Assembly (NCBI GenBank): GCA_024752435.1
Contig: CP103033.1
Location: 1,240,001-1,304,000, forward strand
DNA length: 64,000 bases
Direction: 5' to 3'
DNA from: Allantophomopsis cytisporea
Lineage: Eukaryota; Ascomycota; Leotiomycetes; Phacidiales; Phacidiaceae
Each line of letters opens with the position of its first letter. Positions within the stretch are counted from its first letter, which is position 1. The notes under the pieces are model-generated. The model worked only from the letters and a program-made list of their open reading frames with translations, was not told the origin of the DNA and ran no database searches. A program made the position numbers and the translations under genes. Shown piece after piece: positions 12,667-25,000 of this stretch.

Positions 12667-14462
12667 CTAGTCCGAATCCCCCTCTCTGTCTCTACTCCTA
12701 AGTAACGCCTCCTCTCGCTCCCGATTCTCAATCAAATCATAAAGCTGGACTTTTTGTCTACCAGGCCAATAACCCCGCCGTCTAAGCCTCCTGAGACCCA
12801 TATCCCACGATCTCCTCAAGAAGCGCCAATAGCGATGAGCAAGCACAGCAGCGATCACAAATGCAGCGACGAAAACAAACAGCTGCACAAGGCTCACGCT
12901 GGACTTCTCGTCGCGCACAAGCTCCGAATAGCCCAACACCTCCCCCTTCGCATCCAACGCAATGATGCGGAAATACGTATCGGGAGCCCGGTCCGCGGGC
13001 AGGTCAAACACCTCCTCAAAGCCATCCTTCACGCGCTCCTCGACAGTCACGCAATCAGCCACCGTGACATTCTCGTCCTCCGCGCTCTGCAACCTCCACC
13101 CCGCCACCTCCGTCGCGCCATTCCACGACACGTACGCGCGCCGATCTACGATCTTGATGTCGGGCGGGGCGGTCGGTCGGCCCACCCAGCGGTCCTTGAA
13201 TATGCGGTACGACTTCACGAGGCCGGCGTCGAGGATCTCGAACCAGATTGCGCCGCTGAAGTGCGCGGAGCAGAGCACTTCGCCCGAGGACGAGAACTCG
13301 GTGTACGATGGCGTGTTGCCCCAGCCGACGAACACGTTGCCGTTGTCCGGCACGATTTGTGTGCTGCCTTGCGAGATGGCCAGGATAGAGTCTGGGTGCA
13401 CGTATTCTTGCACCAGCGAGGCCGTCATGGCGTCCAGGTCCAGCTGCACCACCATGCCGCGGCTGTATTCGGAGCGGGCGTGGAACACGTTGTTGCCGTT
13501 GTTGTCGAAGATCGAGAGCGTGTTGTTCGTGTGCCAGGTTGCGTGGTGCTGCCATGCGAAATCTGTGGCGCGGCCGTCGGATAGGTCTGTGAAGTTGCTG
13601 TGCTTTCCGCCCAGGGTCCAGAGCACGTCGCCGGCCGGCGAGATGCATAGGATCGAGTGCGTGTAGCGGCTCGAGATGATGTAGTTGCCCTGGTCGTCCT
13701 TATCTACGCTGTTCATGTGAAACCAGTCCCACGACTTGGCTTCGATGTGGCCGTCGCCATGGCGGTCCTTGTAGGAGTCGGCGAAGGGGACGTGGTCGGA
13801 GGCGCGCCATTCGAACAGCAGCTTGCCTGTGTCGATCTCGAGTTCTTGGAAGAGGGAGTCATTGATCCAGCATTTGCCTTCTAGGCCTAGCGATGTGCAG
13901 TCGAGTTCGATGTTCTGATAGACGGTGATGAGGACGGTGTCGTCCTTTGTGATCTTGAATTCGTGTTGGTCGCCTTTTTGATTCACGGCGTGGACTTCGT
14001 AGACGAGGTCGTATGTCGAATTGAGCTGTGACAGTCAGAACCCGCTAATTGAACGTCAATTGAGCAATTGATGCATACCATGTAATATAAACCATAAGAG
14101 TGCGCACCGCCAGCCTCACTCTGGCCTGACCAGAAGGTCAAATAATCCTCCCCCTTGTATTTCTGAACGCGAAAGTTCGTTGTGCTCCCCCATTTCGTCT
14201 CGGTCCACACCAAATTCCCCTTGGGATCTAAAATCACCGGTCCAGGCTTCTTGACATAGTCACCGCGCGGAGCGATCATCACATAATCGCCATTGTCGCA
14301 TCGTTCATCCCACTGGTCGATTTTCAAGGCCGGCGATTGGAAGTCGGACGAGACATAGGTTTGGATGGGGTAGATACCCTTGAAGCCGAGGTCGTAGGTG
14401 TTGAATTTGAAGGCGTCGACCACGACCGGCAGAATTGCTGCAGCAAAAATAGAGAATCTCAT
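12667..14462 (-). CDS. Arylsulfotransferase (ASST)-like membrane-anchored protein
   Basis: Two exons, 14462-14079 and 14025-12667, are joined across a 53-bp intron (donor GTATGC, acceptor GTCACAG, phase 0), giving 580 residues. The N-terminus MRFSIFAAAILPVVVDAF is a good signal peptide, which is why I start here and not 13 codons upstream at 14501. The luminal part has beta-propeller-like repeats with motifs I associate with the ASST family: PGPVILDPKGNLVW, HMNSVDKDDQGNYIISSR and WQHHATWHTNNTLSIFDN. An Ig-like stretch follows. A hydrophobic segment near residues 520-545 (VQLFVFVAAFVIAAVLA) and a basic tail suggest a C-terminal membrane anchor. Bacterial members transfer sulfate between phenols; the substrate in fungi is unknown. 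The spliced frame is complete. Confidence 0.85.
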
Positions 14463-17400
14463 GTCAAGCTGAACATGTAGCAAGGACGAGGACAGGAACA
14501 ACGTCGACGACAGAAACTACAGCAACAATGGCAACCAGATAATGAAGATCTTTCACACCATTTCTTTGTACAGGGGTGGTAAAGTGGAAGGGGGAAGGGG
14601 GGATGGCATCAACCTTAAAAGACAAAAGACAATGCCAAGATTTCTTATTTATTAAGGATGTCTCTTGGTATTGCTACGAACAAGTGGGCAAGAGTGGAGG
14701 AGAAGGGTTGAGGTTGAGGGAGATGGTGAGGGTGAAGAGGAATGGGAGTAGAAAGAGATGTGGGGTGGGAGTGGTAGTAGTAGAATTGACGTCGACGAAG
14801 GATAAGGATATGAACGGAGACGGCATAGATCGTCTGGGGAGGTTGATGGAATACACAAACGAGTTGTAGTCCGAAATCCCGAATTGTAAAAAGTACATAG
14901 TACTATGTACATAGGTAGCTCAGCTCCGTATGAACCATTCAATACATTCGATGGCCGGATAATGCTGATATAGTATTTGTTCGTACTTCGTACTCTATAC
15001 GCGCGAAGTAGCTTTGTACTTGACTGTTTGTAGAAAAGGTTGCGACATGGGGTCTACAGCTTTTGGCTACAGCAGGACAGTATAATTCAGTACAGTGAAC
15101 AAACGCAGGCAAGTTACGCGTCATGGGTTTGCACAGCCCAGTTCTTGTCGCTCCTTTGGTGCTGTTGGTCCAAGTATCCAGCCAGAACAATTGGCAATCT
15201 TAAGGGGAGACCTTCTAGCAATTTCTCGAGCTACTGTCTTGGCAGGCGTTTAAGGGTGCAAGGATTTGCGGGAAAGAAACATGGAGCAGAATCAGATTGA
15301 GGGAAGCGGATGAGGAGAAGAAGAAGGAGGAGGGAAACAGGGAGGATAAGGTCGATGAATGTGAATGGATGCATGGTTGAATCAATGATGATGATTGGAT
15401 AACAATCTTCTTAGATAGGGAGGACTGAGGATGAAGGCGAGAAGTCAAGAGTGAGAGGTTTGATGATTCTTTGGTATTTCTCTTAAAAACTCCTGACAAC
15501 CGAGGCAGAGAGGATTCGCAACAATAGTGCAAAACTCTAACCATTGCCCGTTTGATAATCATAAGTAATGTTCTCGAAGACCCAGAAAATTTCAGTGGAA
15601 CAAAGCAAGACCCAGAATCCAAGACGCCAAGACAACACACAAATCCATCGGCCAATGCGTTATTCAAGTGAAAAATCCCATAAACGCCACACAACTGCAT
15701 CAAACCCGGTTGGACTCGATTGTGGACGTCGTCTTCGCCTCCACCACGGCCACGTGCGATGACATGTATGACAGGTGTTAGGATTGGGTGACAGATGGAT
15801 AAAATAGCCGGGATATTCTCCGTGAAAGAAGTGTGAGCAAGAAAAGCTGAAGGTGGGGAGTAGGGGGAGGGAGGGTTGATAGTTAGTGACGGGATAAGGG
15901 TCAGAGAAAGTGTGAGGTGGCATGAGGTACGGCGCGGCGTATGGAGGTGGGAATATTAGTTTCATGATACTTAGCTCCGAAGGGGATTCGGAGGACAAGA
16001 CTACATTCGCTATGTTGGTGATAAACAATCGCCAATGATACTGCGTAGATGGAGCATCAATGAAGCATTAGAATCTTCGATACGGAATCACAGATTTGAT
16101 GGGATGTTGAGATAAGATGCATGAACAATGTACTCTGACTCTCACTCTGTTTCGATGTTGGAACGTATCAGTACGGGAGAGTCAACCGGGGGATTCAAGC
16201 CGCTTTATCGGCCAGCCGTGTTTCCAACACAAGCATCATATAGCGAGACAAAATAGTCAGCCATATAAATATCAACCCAGAGTGATTGTGATATGTTCAA
16301 GGGCTCAAACAATGTCATTATCACGATATCTTACCATATCCAGAGAAGAGATAAATCCCAAGTCTCCGACCAAGTAGCTATCCCATACTAACTCCTACAA
16401 ATCTTATTCACATGCGTCGAAACCCCCATTTCAAAAAGGGGCATCATGTGTTATGCAGCTTGAACTGAGCAGTATCTAAATCCAGCTCATGCATGCACTG
16501 CGCTGCATCTCCGTATGTACATACCACCACCATACGTGCGGAACACACTTCCATTCGATTCGCACATGCGCATCTCGCTTCCAGAGCTGCAAGCCCTTTT
16601 CGGAAATCCCTACCATAAGGTATTTACTTTCATTGAGTCAGTCCACGTGATGTCGGAGTTTATGTCCATCGATCGCCGGTTAAGCCTTGGCATTTGATGA
16701 TGGTCGGAGGGGTTAGGACCGAGGTACGATGAGGAATGCCTTCAGCCTTGCTATTTTGTTGTCGTTGGATATGACATTGAGGAAGTTGGATATTGAGGCC
16801 GTGATTGAATGTCGTTTACATAGACGGAAGATAACCGTGAATAGAGTTCATGTTTTAGTTGATATATGATTGGGTGGTTCTTAAAAGCAACTCGTTTGTT
16901 TGCAGTGTGAGTAAAAGAGTCCAGACTCAGATAGCTCTGCGCCTATGTCTTTTCAGCCCACAGCAGAACGATCTCTAGCTATTGCCTTGCTTTGGAATGC
17001 TGAACTTTTCTCTTCAGGTGTTGAGGTCGTCCTTATCATCAGGCAAACGCTCAACATCCGCAATACTCTGACATAGACATGATAGGAAGAGGAGAGACGG
17101 AGGACATTAGGCAACAGTTTACTATCTGGCAGATCAGAAGCAAAGCAACGGACCGAGGACAGTAAATCTAAAGCTCGAGATAACTGAATGAATTTTAACC
17201 GTGGGTGTACGCTATAAGAACTCGATGAAGAAATGAATTCAAAGTGAGACGAAGGAGACGAGATGATTAACAAGAAACAAGGACGATTAAGACAAGAATC
17301 GATGAGCGAATGGTAACTGAATAGAAAAGAACAATCAGCAAGCTGTCAAGGATCTGGAAGGTTCTAGGAGAGGGAAGTTTTCACTCGCAATAGGGATTGT

Positions 17401-17972
17401 AGAGAGCACGGATCTAAGAACATCCAAAACATCAAGATAATAAACAAAGACAGACGCCGATCAAGGCAGAAAACCCGAGACCTTCTCGAGGCCTCTAGAT
17501 TTGTAGCATTTTTTCAGTCAATGGTTTCCAGGGTCAACTGATCAGTCAATTGCTGTTTATCTTGGAAGTGTTTGTTTATACTTATCTTGTATTAAAGTTC
17601 CCATGTTGACAAGCACGACGAAGGTAAGAAAGGAGCTTTCAATTCAAGATTGTAGTTTCAAGAGAGAAGAGTAGTAGCATTTGAAGGATACTAAGAACAT
17701 TTGATGGTGAGGCATCATAACGACCAAGACACCTTGGATAAGCTCATTTCCCCATCCCACTGTTCAAAAAGCAAGAGCACGCCAATGAACCCCCCCTCAA
17801 AACATACAAAGCCCCATAACAGAAACTCCCCAGTCACAAATCATCAAACCATCCAGCAATCGTCATAAATCTATTCCGTAATCATACTATACACACATAT
17901 ATACACATCGCCCAAATCGTCACCTTGCCATGCAACCCCGAAATTACAAATTACTCCCAACCATTCCCGTGC
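14463..17972. other. 3.5-kb gene-poor spacer
   Basis: Upstream of the arylsulfotransferase-like gene, no long coding region could be supported on either strand. The only candidate is a 47-codon minus-strand frame at 15231-15374 (separate entry). The rest is moderately AT-rich with scattered short frames lacking protein character. Confidence 0.4.
15231..15374 (-). CDS. Possible small hydrophobic-leader peptide
   Basis: A 47-codon frame starts MHPFTFIDLILPVSLL, continues through seven consecutive Leu and ends in a short basic tail with two Cys. The start lies after a pyrimidine/CAA-rich stretch typical of fungal 5' leaders. It could be a small secreted or membrane peptide, an upstream frame in the leader of the arylsulfotransferase-like gene, or chance. 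Support is weak. Confidence 0.2.
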   Translation of the reverse strand: MHPFTFIDLILPVSLLLLLLLIRFPQSDSAPCFFPANPCTLKRLPRQ

Positions 17973-19849
17973 TCATTTTCCCACAACATGCAAAAGCTTT
18001 CCCTTGAAACTCGATTTCGAGTCTTTCTTCGCATGACCATGAGCATGATTCGCCTTCTCAGAAGCCTCTTCCACAACCGGCGAGGAAATAGTCTCGGTGT
18101 GTTGCGTTGGCACGCTCTCTGTTGGTACTGGAGTCACACCTGTAGGTGTTGGTAAGTTTGGGTCTAAGAGGGCTGCTGTGGCAGTCTTGTGCTCGCCGTT
18201 AGTGGCGGCTGAGGATGAAGTCGGTCGGGAGGAGGATTGAGGCTCTACAGGGGTTGCGGCAACAGGAGCTTCGGTTGCTACAGCTGCGGGAGCGACTGCT
18301 GAAGAAGGGGTATCGTTTTCAGAGATTTTGAGCGTTTCAATGCCCTCCGCGGCAGTGACGAAGTTAACTGGATCAGGTCGTGTCGGTGGTACTACTTCGC
18401 CGTTCTGGACGTGAACTGGAGTGTCCTTGTTTCCTTGGTTGATCTCTGCCTCCTCGTTCTTTTCAACCGCAGCATTGACCTCGCTTGGAGCATCAACGGC
18501 AGCAGCCGTGGCTCCAGTTCCTGGCACAGCCAGAAGTCCTCCCTTCGTCTCCGCAGTTCCATTGACTACAGGCTTCTTCGAGTCCTCGAGAGAGGCTAAG
18601 CCTCCTTCGGTATTCGCTGTCCGCACAACGCACACCTTTTCCCGTCTGTTCTTGCCATTCTCACTTCCTACTGCAATGTTGGCCATCTGTCCATCTTCAC
18701 CGTGAATCCAGAATGCTGGTCCGGCTGGGAAATCTGTTCGCCCGTCCTCAAAGGTCAAGACCTCCTTCAAGGCTGGGTCAAGAACGGGATGACCACCCCA
18801 TTCAAAATCGAGCTGACCACCATACTTCTTCGGGATATTTGCCGGGTCGATAAACGATTCGAGAGTGGATTTAGTATCATGGGCAGAGAGAATGAAGATC
18901 TTAGAAGTTGTAATTGGATCAAACCATTTTTTAATCCAGCCCCATACAGTTGGAAAGAAAGAAGGTGCTCCGATAATCTATACAGTCAGTAAAATCCATG
19001 AATACATTTCGGATGTGTGAGAACCTACGAAGATACGATCCAAAGTTTCAGGGTAATGTGCTGTAGCAAGTGTACTGGCGTCCTGCATATGCGATCTTAA
19101 ATTCCAGAATTGCTTCAAACCCACTCCAGAGATATCCACAATATTGTTACTTTGAGTGATAGGCGTACGGGGGTGTTCGCGATCAGTCTGAGCCGTACAT
19201 AAGGGCATTACAAATCGTGTAAGATTCTCGTATAACGCGAATAGGCGGAGGAGTTTCGGAGGAGTCTTGCCGTCGGATTTGGCTTCGGTAATAGTTTTGG
19301 TTGCCGATTTCTCATATGCAGCCATCGTTTTGCTGTTCAGGTGCTTAACTTCGAAGACGTAAACTGGAATGCCGCGGCGATCACGTCGGCCTGTCCATTG
19401 CGGATACTACTAATGTTAGTAGAATTTCAGGGACATCTTGAGGGGAGCATACAAGGCGTCTGGTATCATCATATTGCTGAAGATCAATAGTCTCATACAA
19501 CTTATCGATCTCGTTGGCTTTCCTCCATGCCTCGGTCTCCTCCAATTGCTTGAAAGCATCATTGACAACAAATCTTCTAGCTCTCAAAAATCTCCTATTT
19601 GTAGTCAGAAATGGATATTCCACTGACTTTGAATCTTTTATTTATGGCTTGAACTTACAGTAAGGTTGCGTCGTCATGACTAGACGGTTGATCGCCTTCA
19701 GCGGGTATATACAAGCCTTTTGTTGCACACAAAACCTTGAAGTTCTTCAGAGCAGCTTCCTCCTGCTCATTCAAATGTCCCAAATGACCTTGAGGATAGC
19801 CATATTCCACCACAGCCGACTGTACACGATGCGCTGGACCGGAAGACAT
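17973..19849 (-). CDS. Sec14-like CRAL-TRIO lipid-transfer protein with disordered tail
   Basis: Four exons (19849-19659, 19594-19453, 19406-19029, 18977-17973) with three short introns (46-64 bp) give 571 residues. The N-terminal helical part contains TLLRFLRARRFVVNDAFKQL and EAWRKANEID, the classic CRAL-TRIO N-terminal signature. The lipid-binding fold follows: YPQWTGRRDRRGIPVYVF, IVDISGVGLKQFW, HYPETLDRIF then IIGAPSFFPTVWGWIKKWF, and IPKKYGGQLDFEW. Such proteins exchange phosphatidylinositol and another lipid and regulate phosphoinositide signalling and Golgi or plasma-membrane traffic. From about residue 340 the tail is Ala/Thr/Pro/Glu-rich and disordered. A basic end (KKDSKSSFKGKLLHVVGK) might touch membranes. 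All junctions preserve frame and land inside conserved motifs. The exact family member is not determined. Confidence 0.9.
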
Positions 19850-22028
19850 GATTCCGCCTCAGTGATTCACCGACACAGGGTGGTCACAAAATCGATTATG
19901 GAGAGCTATGCGCAACAGTATGCGCAAAAGTGTTGCAGTAGTAGAATTCCACAATGCAATAATTCGAATGTTGTTATTTCTACTCAAGAAAGGGAAGAAA
20001 AAGAAGAGAAGATCAAAAGGAGCTTGAGGGAGGACTGTGTTGCTTTTGTTCGTTCTTTTCGTGTCAACATGACAGGGTCAGGTAGTCTCGTCTTTCGGGG
20101 GACACACGGAGAAGTAATACGCCGTCCGTGGTAGTTGTTCGCGCCTCGGACGGATACTCATAAGTGCTGACAGAGCTTGACATCATTATTCATCCAGATT
20201 AAAATCGGCTCCACAGAACCTTTCACCGGTTTTGTTTTTATGATCGACTCCAGTAGTTCCCCGATTGATTTGTATCTTGGTCCGAATTTTATCTGAATTT
20301 ATGCAAGGGGCCACAAGGGTCCCGAGATCACAACTGTCAGATCAGATACGGATTAATTCATCTCTTGCTAACTTTTCTGCAGACCATCATCCTTGGCAAT
20401 TGCAGACGGGTCCCTCGGGATTACACATTAGGGAGTGGAGAAGAGAAGTCCCTGTGCCTGTTGATCGTGTAAGACTCCTCAAAGTGCAGGCGGTCAAACC
20501 GGGTTCTATCATGGTCATCATTATCATCAATATCGTCAAAAGGACTGATCTATTACTTATAACTGCCTGAAGCACGTATCTGTGTAAGCATGTATAGAGT
20601 CAACACATATATGATGATAAAACTAAGTATGTGCTCTAGTATATCAAGTAATGACGGCTTACATGAGTGTTCAGCTGCCTAAAACGCATGACAGGAGTTT
20701 GAACATCCTCGTTCGTAACATCTCTTTCCACATTCATAAGTGATCATCAAGCCAAGTGTCCAATATGCAGGTGATGTGGAAAACTCAACCTCTCCTCATT
20801 TCGTTGGTGATGTGCTATTGAGAGTTTAAAAAATATCTGATCGACAACAGGGAAGAGTGAAGCGCGAAATCCGTGCCGGATCTCCGGTCTCCGAAAAGGC
20901 TTTATGCAACAACACCAACCCTATGATTCTCGTCGGCATGAAGACCCTATATTTGACAAGATGGCATTTGCTTTGGTACGTCACCTCCAATATAGCAGAC
21001 CCATTTTACTGAAGTGTAGTACGAGCAAAGCAGAAGTCTCTGCAGAAACCCTTACAATGCAATGCGATCTTAGATGCAGCTGCTTGGCCCGGAGATACAT
21101 TGAGCCAAGACGTTTTGTTTATGTCGCCGTTTGTGAGAAGTTATATACTCTCTCTCCATTCTCGAGACCGCCTTCAAAGCCGTGCCTTTCTTAATTTTTT
21201 TAGTAAATCTAGTGATTTGACTGAAAGTCATCCTTTCCGATCCACTTTCAGCCTTACGGATATTCCAATGAGACGGCCATAGACTAACAAATGCTTGTGA
21301 GCCATCGTCATACCCTTTTGAAGTTAAGTTAATACTTACTAAGCACTTTAAATCTTACTAGGGTCTATGATGGCACTTGATTAGCGTCAGTCGACATAAC
21401 AAGACTAGGTGGAAATTAACCGTATCTTTAAAAGTAAACGTATATCGGAACATCGTGAAGTACCTCGGAAATCAAGATGTTATTAATGACTTAAATTGAT
21501 CCGGAAAAAACTCTATCAATAACTACACTACTAATAAAGCGAGGATTGGCCATCATGTCCTAAACTCTACGCAGATAACCATACTCCTTCACTCATCAGT
21601 ACAATGTTTCGCGTTACGAGACCTGATAGGACTAACATAAAAGCGGAGGTCTTTCAAATATATAGTCAAGTATCACTTGAAGTTCGATATAGAGCCAGTT
21701 GATATGACCATTTTTGAACACTTACGTATTGATGATTCATAACTCAAATATACAGAATATTTGTGAAAACACAAATTTGGCATCTTCGAGGCAAGAGGCT
21801 CATTAACAAGTCGAGAGTTTCCAGATCGCGTGTCGATAGGTTGCTGCAGACATGGATCAGTCGGCCGCATGATGTTTACTAAGCTTTCAGCCGCCAGCAC
21901 ACCACTTCTTAGAGATCATAATGCGTTGGGATTAGATTTCAGATTGGAAGTTTCTAACCTCGTGGGGCTGTTGGAAAGCACTTAGTTGCCGCTGTTAAAT
22001 CATTTCGCAAAGAGCATATTACAAGAAA
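19850..22028. other. Divergent intergenic region
   Basis: The spacer lies between two divergent genes (Sec14-like and FHA kinase) and probably holds both promoters. It is AT-rich from about 20600 to 22000. No supported coding region, repeat or RNA gene was recognised. Confidence 0.5.
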
Positions 22029-25000
22029 ATGGCTGACCCACTATCGATAAGCATTTTCGAAAAACCCTCAGATGAGGCTGCAGAGGGAGTGTGGGGATAC
22101 CTGCTTCCAATCGACGCTAAGGACAGTACTCCTCTTGTTTTAAGAAATCGAAGGCCTAAGTTTAAGACGAGGGAACTTTATCCGCCTCTCGAAATTCTTG
22201 ATGACAGTCTTGAGGGGAAGAGCTTTGATGAATTTCAAGGTCTACTTTCAAGCATGAGGTCGCAGGGGTACATAACTGATTCACTGATTCCTGGCAATGG
22301 TAGTGTTGGAGGTAAAGAGAGCGGACGTGATGGCGAGGCAAATACTCTTCAACGATTCTCGATTGGTCGACATGCTGAGTATGGTAGGTCAAGTCAATAA
22401 CTCTGATGACATTTTGCATTTACTTATAGCTCGCAACTTCTAGGTTCTGCTAGTGAAGATATAAGTAAACTCCCTTCACTTTCGCGACAAGCTGTTGACT
22501 CAACTCTTGATCGGCCTCTGGAGCCCCTTCAAAAATATCTGGAGAATCCCTTACGTCATGAAAAAATCGGTCTGGGAAGAAATAGTGAGATTGAGCGAGA
22601 TCGTGATGACGAGACAAATGTGCTGATCTCTTCTGACGGCAAGGCCAGTGCTCCTAAGGGATACTTGATTGGTCGGAGTGCTGAGTGTGGTAAGTCAAAC
22701 CAATAACTCTAACAATATTTTGCATTTACTCATGACTCGCAACTTCTAGACTTCGTAATTGAAGATCTACACGTGTCAAATCGGCACTGCTCCATTTTCA
22801 CGGACTTCAAAGATGGTCATGCTAGAGCAGTTCTTTTTGATCTCTCGGCCAATGGTACATTCGTCAATGATGCTATAGTGGGAAGGAATCGCGAGCGAGA
22901 GCTCAAGGACCGTGACGAGATCGCCATCGTGGATATAGCTAAATTTATCTTTCGGCACCCACAGGCTATAGAACTCGGATCTATTTCTCAGCACTACATC
23001 CTTGGGCGAAGACTGGGGAAGGGCCATCATGCAAATGTATTTTTGTGCGTTGAAAAGTCTACAGGTCAACATTACGCTGTCAAAGTTTTCACACAAGATT
23101 CAAGGACCGAGCATTCAGCTGTTGAAAGTATACGGACGGAAATCGCGGTTCTTATGGGAGTCAGTCATCCAAACATATTATGCTTGAGAGATGTCTTCTA
23201 TGAGGGGAACACAACATCTCTTGTTGTAGAGTTGGCAGAGCAGGGGGAGCTATTCAATTGGATTGTTATGAAACAGAAACTCAGCGAGGCTGAAACACGC
23301 AAGATTTTCATTCAGCTATTCAACGGCATCAAATACCTAGTAAGCTATTTATGCGATCTTAATACTGCATCAATCCATTAACCAAAAATCACAGCATGAT
23401 CGGAATATTGTTCATCGGGATATCAAGCCAGAAAACATCCTGCTTACAGATAAAGAGCTATCTGTGAAGCTTGCTGACTTTGGATTAAGTAAGATTGTAG
23501 GGGAGGAATCTTTCACAACATCGCTTTGCGGAACGCCTAGCTATGTTGCTCCTGAAGTACTAGGACCTCCCAATCACAGAACATATACACGTGCAGTAGA
23601 TATATGGTCACTTGGAGTCGTTCTCTACATCTGCCTGTGTGGTTTCCCTCCATTTTCAGAAGAACTTAACACGAAAGACAATCCATATAATCTAGCACAA
23701 CAGATTAAGACTGGTAGATTTGATTACCCGTCTCCTTACTGGGATTCTGTTGGAGACCCCGCTCTCGATTTGATCGATCACATGTTGACAGTCGATGCCG
23801 TAAAGCGTTACACTGTCGATGACTGTCTCGACCATCCATGGACAAAGAATATGAGTCCGGAATTTACCAAGGGCACTACCCAAACTGTGAGTGGCGATAG
23901 CTCATTGGACACTAGCCACAGACGAATAGCCTGGGAACGTACGCTATTATCGCAGAACAATTACTATAATATCTCGAGAATTAGCCGTGATAAAGCATCA
24001 TCTAAGTCACCAATGTTGATGGACAAGGGAAAGTCACCCCCCACTAAAAAAGGGTTGCCCGAATCGACAAATTCGTTGGACAAGAAACGGCCACGTCCGG
24101 CAGCAGAGAACCAGTTAATACCGCCAACAAAGCTCTCCAGAGAATCTGCAAACCTTGAAGTTCAAGAGATGAATGATGTGGTTGGCATAGACTTGACCTC
24201 ACCAGAAAACCCCTCTTCGTTCAAGAGCGACACAACAAGCAACGTCATTTCAAACCCAAAACTTGAAACCGTTTTACATTCTGCAATATCAGAACCTAGT
24301 TGGCATCCCACATATCCTCTCATAAACCTAGAACTATCCAGCACGTTGAAACTTCCATTGAAGTCAACAGGAAACTCTAGTAATGATGCATCTGCCTCAA
24401 CGGAGGCAACTGACCCTATGTATTCGGATCAAAATATCGCCTATTCAGATGACGACGATGATGACCTACCAATTGAAGACTATGAGCTTGGTGACCGCAA
24501 GCCCGAAAAGCGATTTATGGAATCTGAGCAATACTTTAAAAGTCTACAAGACCTTGAGACTGAAATCATAAAAAATTCAAATCTTTCGAAATTCCACATG
24601 ACTGATCAGCCTATCCCGGAACTCATTCCCTCGAATATCCCTGCGTCTCAGCGGTTTCAAGCAACAAGAGACGTGGTTGTCGAGTGTGAACAAACACTTA
24701 CAAGCTGCCATAATAATATAAAACGACTCCAAAGTAACGGGTTTTGTGGAAGTTTTGTGACTATCGTCACCTTGGATCCCTCCAGATCGAATGTTGCAAG
24801 GCTACAAAGAATTCACATAACAGAAATTTTTGTAATTCAAAGGATGCTGAGAGAAACTCGCAACCGGTTGGACTCAGCTGCTTCACGACAACGTCCTTCC
24901 TGGCTAGAGTCATATATGAGCTCCCAGATAGAGTTGTCGTGTGTAAGCATCTTAATGGTACTGGGAATCTGGTCAAGGCTATATACTGAAACAAGCTGGC

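Noticed and set aside
12754..13666. Plus-strand frames of 234-276 codons opposite the arylsulfotransferase gene
   Set aside because: They are antisense shadows of a GC-rich coding exon; composition is Arg/His/Ala-rich without motifs, while the minus strand carries the clear family signature.
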